This document shows positions 32,608 through 35,073 of a stretch of 35,073 nucleotides of DNA, one piece after another. Under the pieces are notes generated by a model that was given only the letters and a program-made list of their open reading frames with translations, was not told the origin of the DNA and made no database searches. Made by a program: the position numbers and the translations under genes. The DNA is from Streptomyces sp. SID486 (GTDB lineage Bacteria; Actinomycetota; Actinomycetes; Streptomycetales; Streptomycetaceae): positions 1 to 35,073 of the forward strand of contig NZ_WWJT01000202.1 in the NCBI RefSeq assembly GCF_009865385.1, in the 5' to 3' direction. The stretch's first letter is position 1, and each line of letters starts with the position of its first letter.

Positions 32608-32792
32608 GTCGGACGCGATCAGCCCGTCCGCGGTCCGGCCGCGCGCACGGGACGTCCCGCCGGCCGGCGCCGGCTGCACCGCCGTACCCGATGCCCCCTC
32701 GCTCCCCGCCCCCACCCCCCGAGGCCCTACGCTAGAAGGCTGACCCCCGCGGCTGAGCCGCATGCCGACACAGCCCCGCGCACAGGAGTGAA

Positions 32793-34601
32793 ATGGCCGT
32801 CAACCTGGTCAATGTCGAGAACGTCAGCAAGGTGTACGGCACCCGTGCCCTGCTGGACGGCGTCTCGCTCGGTGTGTCGGAAGGGGACCGGATCGGGGTC
32901 GTCGGGCGCAACGGCGACGGCAAGACCACCCTCATCCGGATGCTCGCCAAGCTGGAGGAGACCGACACCGGACGGGTCACCCACTCCGGCGGGCTCCGCC
33001 TCGGCGTGCTCACGCAGCACGACTCCCTCGACCCCGCCGCGACCGTCCGCCACGAGGTCATCGGCGACATGGCCGACCACGAGTGGGCCGGCAACGCCAA
33101 GGTCAGGGACGTGCTGACCGGACTGTTCGGCGGGCTGGACCTGCCGGGCTTCCCCAAGGGGCTCGACACCGTCATCGGGCCGCTCTCCGGTGGCGAGCGG
33201 CGCCGGATCGCGCTCGCCAAGCTGCTCATCGAGGAACAGGACCTGATCGTCCTGGACGAGCCCACCAACCACCTCGACGTCGAGGGCATCGCCTGGCTCG
33301 CCCGGCACCTGCAGAACCGGCGCTCGGCCCTGGTGTGCGTGACCCACGACCGGTGGTTCCTCGACCAGGTCTGCACGCGCATGTGGGACGTGCAGCGCGG
33401 CGACGTGTACGAGTACGAGGGCGGCTACTCGGACTACGTCTTCGCCCGCGCGGAGCGCGAGCGGATCGCCGCCACGGAGGAGGCCAAGCGGCAGAACCTG
33501 GTCCGCAAGGAGCTGGCCTGGCTGCGCCGCGGCGCCCCCGCGCGCACGTCCAAGCCGCGCTTCCGGGTCGAGGCCGCCAACGAGCTGATCGCGGACGTGC
33601 CGCCGCCCCGGGACAGCAGCGAGCTGATGAAGTTCGCCTCCTCGCGGCTCGGCAAGACCGTCTTCGACCTGGAAGACATCACCGTGCAGGCCGGCCCCAA
33701 GGTGCTGCTGAAGCACGTCACCTGGCAGCTCGGGCCGGGCGACCGGATCGGCCTCGTCGGCGTGAACGGCGCCGGCAAGACCTCGCTGCTGCGCGCCATG
33801 GCGCAGGCGGCCCGCACCGAGGGCGAGGAGCAGCCCGCGGCCGGCCGTATCGCCGTCGGCAGGACCGTCAAGCTCGCCTACCTCTCCCAGGAGGTCGCCG
33901 AACTCGACCCCGCCCTGCGGGTCCTGGAGGCCGTGCAGCAGGTCCGCGAGCGCGTCGACCTCGGCAAGGGGCGCGAGATGACGGCCGGGCAGCTGTGCGA
34001 GACGTTCGGCTTCAACAAGGAGAAGCAGTGGACCCCGGTCGGGGACCTCTCCGGCGGTGAGCGGCGACGGCTCCAGCTGCTGCGGCTGCTCATGGACGAG
34101 CCCAACGTGCTCTTCCTGGACGAGCCCACCAACGACCTCGACATCGAGACCCTCACCCAGCTGGAGGACGTTCTCGACGGGTGGCCCGGCTCGATGATCG
34201 TCATCTCCCACGACCGGTTCTTCGTGGAGCGTACGACGGACCGGGTGTTCGCCCTCCTCGGTGACGGCGCCCTGCGGATGCTGCCCCGAGGTATCGACGA
34301 GTACCTGGAGCGGCGTCAGCGCATGGAGGAGGCCGTCGCGGAGAAGACCGCCGCCGCGGCGCCCAAGCCGGCCGGCGCCGAGAAGAGCGCCGCCGACCAG
34401 CGCGCCGCGAAGAAGGAACTCCAGAAGATCGAGCGCCAGTTGGACAAGGTCTCCGAGAAGGAGGCCAAGCTGCACGCCCGGATCGCCGACAACGCCACCG
34501 ACTTCGCGAAGGTGGCCGAACTGGACGCCCAGCTGCGGGACCTCGCCGGGGAGCGCGAGGAACTGGAGCTGCGCTGGCTGGAGCTGGCCGAGGACGCGTG
34601 A
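32793..34601 (+). CDS. ABC-F family ATPase (Uup/EttA-like translation factor)
   Basis: 602-residue soluble protein with two ABC domains and no membrane segments. Domain 1 (~5-235): Walker A GRNGDGKTT, signature LSGGERRR, Walker B LIVLDEPTNHLD. The ABC-F linker (~235-310) contains the LAWLRRGAPARTSKPRFR segment. Domain 2 (~317-525): Walker A GVNGAGKTS, LSGGERRR, LFLDEPTNDLD. A C-terminal Lys/Glu-rich coiled coil (~545-600) indicates the Uup subgroup. ABC-F proteins act on the ribosome rather than in transport, and some give antibiotic resistance. ATG 32793 with AGGAGTGA SD. Single-gene unit followed by a hairpin at 34610. Confidence 0.95.
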   Translation: MAVNLVNVENVSKVYGTRALLDGVSLGVSEGDRIGVVGRNGDGKTTLIRMLAKLEETDTGRVTHSGGLRLGVLTQHDSLDPAATVRHEVIGDMADHEWAGNAKVRDVLTGLFGGLDLPGFPKGLDTVIGPLSGGERRRIALAKLLIEEQDLIVLDEPTNHLDVEGIAWLARHLQNRRSALVCVTHDRWFLDQVCTRMWDVQRGDVYEYEGGYSDYVFARAERERIAATEEAKRQNLVRKELAWLRRGAPARTSKPRFRVEAANELIADVPPPRDSSELMKFASSRLGKTVFDLEDITVQAGPKVLLKHVTWQLGPGDRIGLVGVNGAGKTSLLRAMAQAARTEGEEQPAAGRIAVGRTVKLAYLSQEVAELDPALRVLEAVQQVRERVDLGKGREMTAGQLCETFGFNKEKQWTPVGDLSGGERRRLQLLRLLMDEPNVLFLDEPTNDLDIETLTQLEDVLDGWPGSMIVISHDRFFVERTTDRVFALLGDGALRMLPRGIDEYLERRQRMEEAVAEKTAAAAPKPAGAEKSAADQRAAKKELQKIERQLDKVSEKEAKLHARIADNATDFAKVAELDAQLRDLAGEREELELRWLELAEDA

Positions 34602-34609
34602 CAGGGGGA

Positions 34610-34640
34610 GCGCGCGCCGTCGTGGGGTGAGGGCGCGCGC
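34610..34640 (+). terminator. Probable terminator of the ABC-F gene
   Basis: GCGCGCGCC (34610-34618) pairs perfectly with GGCGCGCGC (34632-34640), starting 9 nt after the stop. No U-tract. The rest of the gap to 34903 holds the promoter listed next and no supported gene. Confidence 0.55.
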
Positions 34641-34847
34641 CCCGGTCGTGCGGGGGAGGCGTGGGCGACGCGATCCGGCCGCGTGCAAGGCCGGTGCGCG
34701 CGCCGCGTGAAGGGGGCGTGAAGGCGCGTAACGGCGGCATCACGGGCCGGTTCTCCCTTGGGAACAGCGGCGGACGAGGGCCCGTGGACTGTCGGTGCCG
34801 GGTGATAGAAAGAGCCGTCTGAAAACTGTCTGAGAACGACCTTGGGT

Positions 34848-34877
34848 CTGTCACGAACCTCAGGGCGTGGCTAAAAA
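34848..34877 (+). promoter_or_regulatory. Promoter of the last (partial) gene
   Basis: CTGTCA (34848-34853), an 18-bp spacer, then TAAAAA (34872-34877). This is a plausible sigma70-type promoter 27 nt before the ATG at 34904. A short direct repeat CTGAAAACTGTCTGAGAA lies upstream (34819-34836). Confidence 0.45.
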
Positions 34878-34903
34878 TCAGTGAACGAGGGGGAACAGCG
34901 CTG

Positions 34904-35073
34904 ATGACTCAGCCGCCCGACCAGCCGCCGCAGGGCGAGTTCGGAGCACCGCAGGACCAGCCGCCGCAGGGCGGGTTCGGAGCACCGCAGGAGCAGCCGC
35001 CGCAGCCCGGCGGCTTCGGTGCCCCGCCGCCGCCGGCGCAGCCACCGGCCCAGGGCGGGTTCGGCGCCCCCCA
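34904..35073 (+). CDS. Pro/Gln/Gly-rich protein, N-terminal part (cut by window end)
   Basis: Only the first 56 codons are in the window. It begins MTQPPDQPPQGEFGAPQ and continues with repeats of the PPQGGFGAPQ type, a disordered head commonly found on Streptomyces membrane or PQQ/beta-propeller proteins. I recall such a gene beside this ABC-F, but the domain that would identify it lies outside. SD GAGGGGGAA 9-10 nt before ATG 34904. No function can be assigned. Confidence 0.7.
   Translation, partial: MTQPPDQPPQGEFGAPQDQPPQGGFGAPQEQPPQPGGFGAPPPPAQPPAQGGFGAP

Overview
The window is high-GC DNA with GTG/TTG starts and is almost certainly chromosomal Streptomyces. Supporting markers are an SsgA-like sporulation protein, an HTH/DUF397/HATPase regulatory trio, a DUF1876 protein, MecA-type PBPs, protein mannosyltransferase, an RpfB-like resuscitation factor, a CbiM-PDGLE fusion and a Nur-type metal box. 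The gene order from about 11 to 35 kb looks like a conserved Streptomyces core segment (nik/cbi - ssgE - PBP - PBP ... pmt/rsmI - tatD - rpf - rsmA - ispE - ABC-F). This synteny is from memory and was not searched.

Layout. 0-1.8 kb: an anti-sigma-type ATPase divergent from an XRE/DUF5753 regulator and a DUF397 partner. 1.87-4.42 kb: a chimeric reading frame, with the propeller half of a tricorn-type protease joined in frame to the last ~170 residues of BioF. 4.6-7.5 kb: TetR and an MMPL exporter. 7.6-9.8 kb: a tightly coupled operon of two helical, WXG/EspC-like proteins and a lipoprotein. 10-12.5 kb: an EamA transporter with a tiny coupled upstream frame, DUF1876, and a serine hydrolase. 12.9-15.5 kb: a nickel/cobalt ECF transporter behind a Nur-type operator. 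15.6-21.6 kb: ssgE, two MecA-like PBPs and a CHASE3-HAMP-GAF-PP2C phosphatase. 21.9-23.9 kb: a lower-GC accessory islet with a membrane protein, two secreted proteins and a decayed HNH nuclease. 24.1-32.5 kb: housekeeping genes pmt, rsmI, zinc-ribbon protein, tatD, rpfB-like, rsmA and ispE. 32.8-35.07 kb: an ABC-F ATPase and the start of a Pro/Gln/Gly-rich protein cut by the window edge.

Four observations stand out. First, the tricorn::bioF junction marks a rearrangement breakpoint (or a misassembly) with a 6-bp microhomology. Second, tandem repeat arrays start at the 3' ends of several genes (nikO, rsmI, ispE, and more weakly rpfB), as if grown out of the stop-codon region. Third, several genes have a -10 hexamer 6-7 nt before the start codon, so they probably make leaderless mRNAs. 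Fourth, a 14-bp perfect hairpin encloses the tatD -10 and start codon. No rRNA, tRNA, IS element or CRISPR array was seen.
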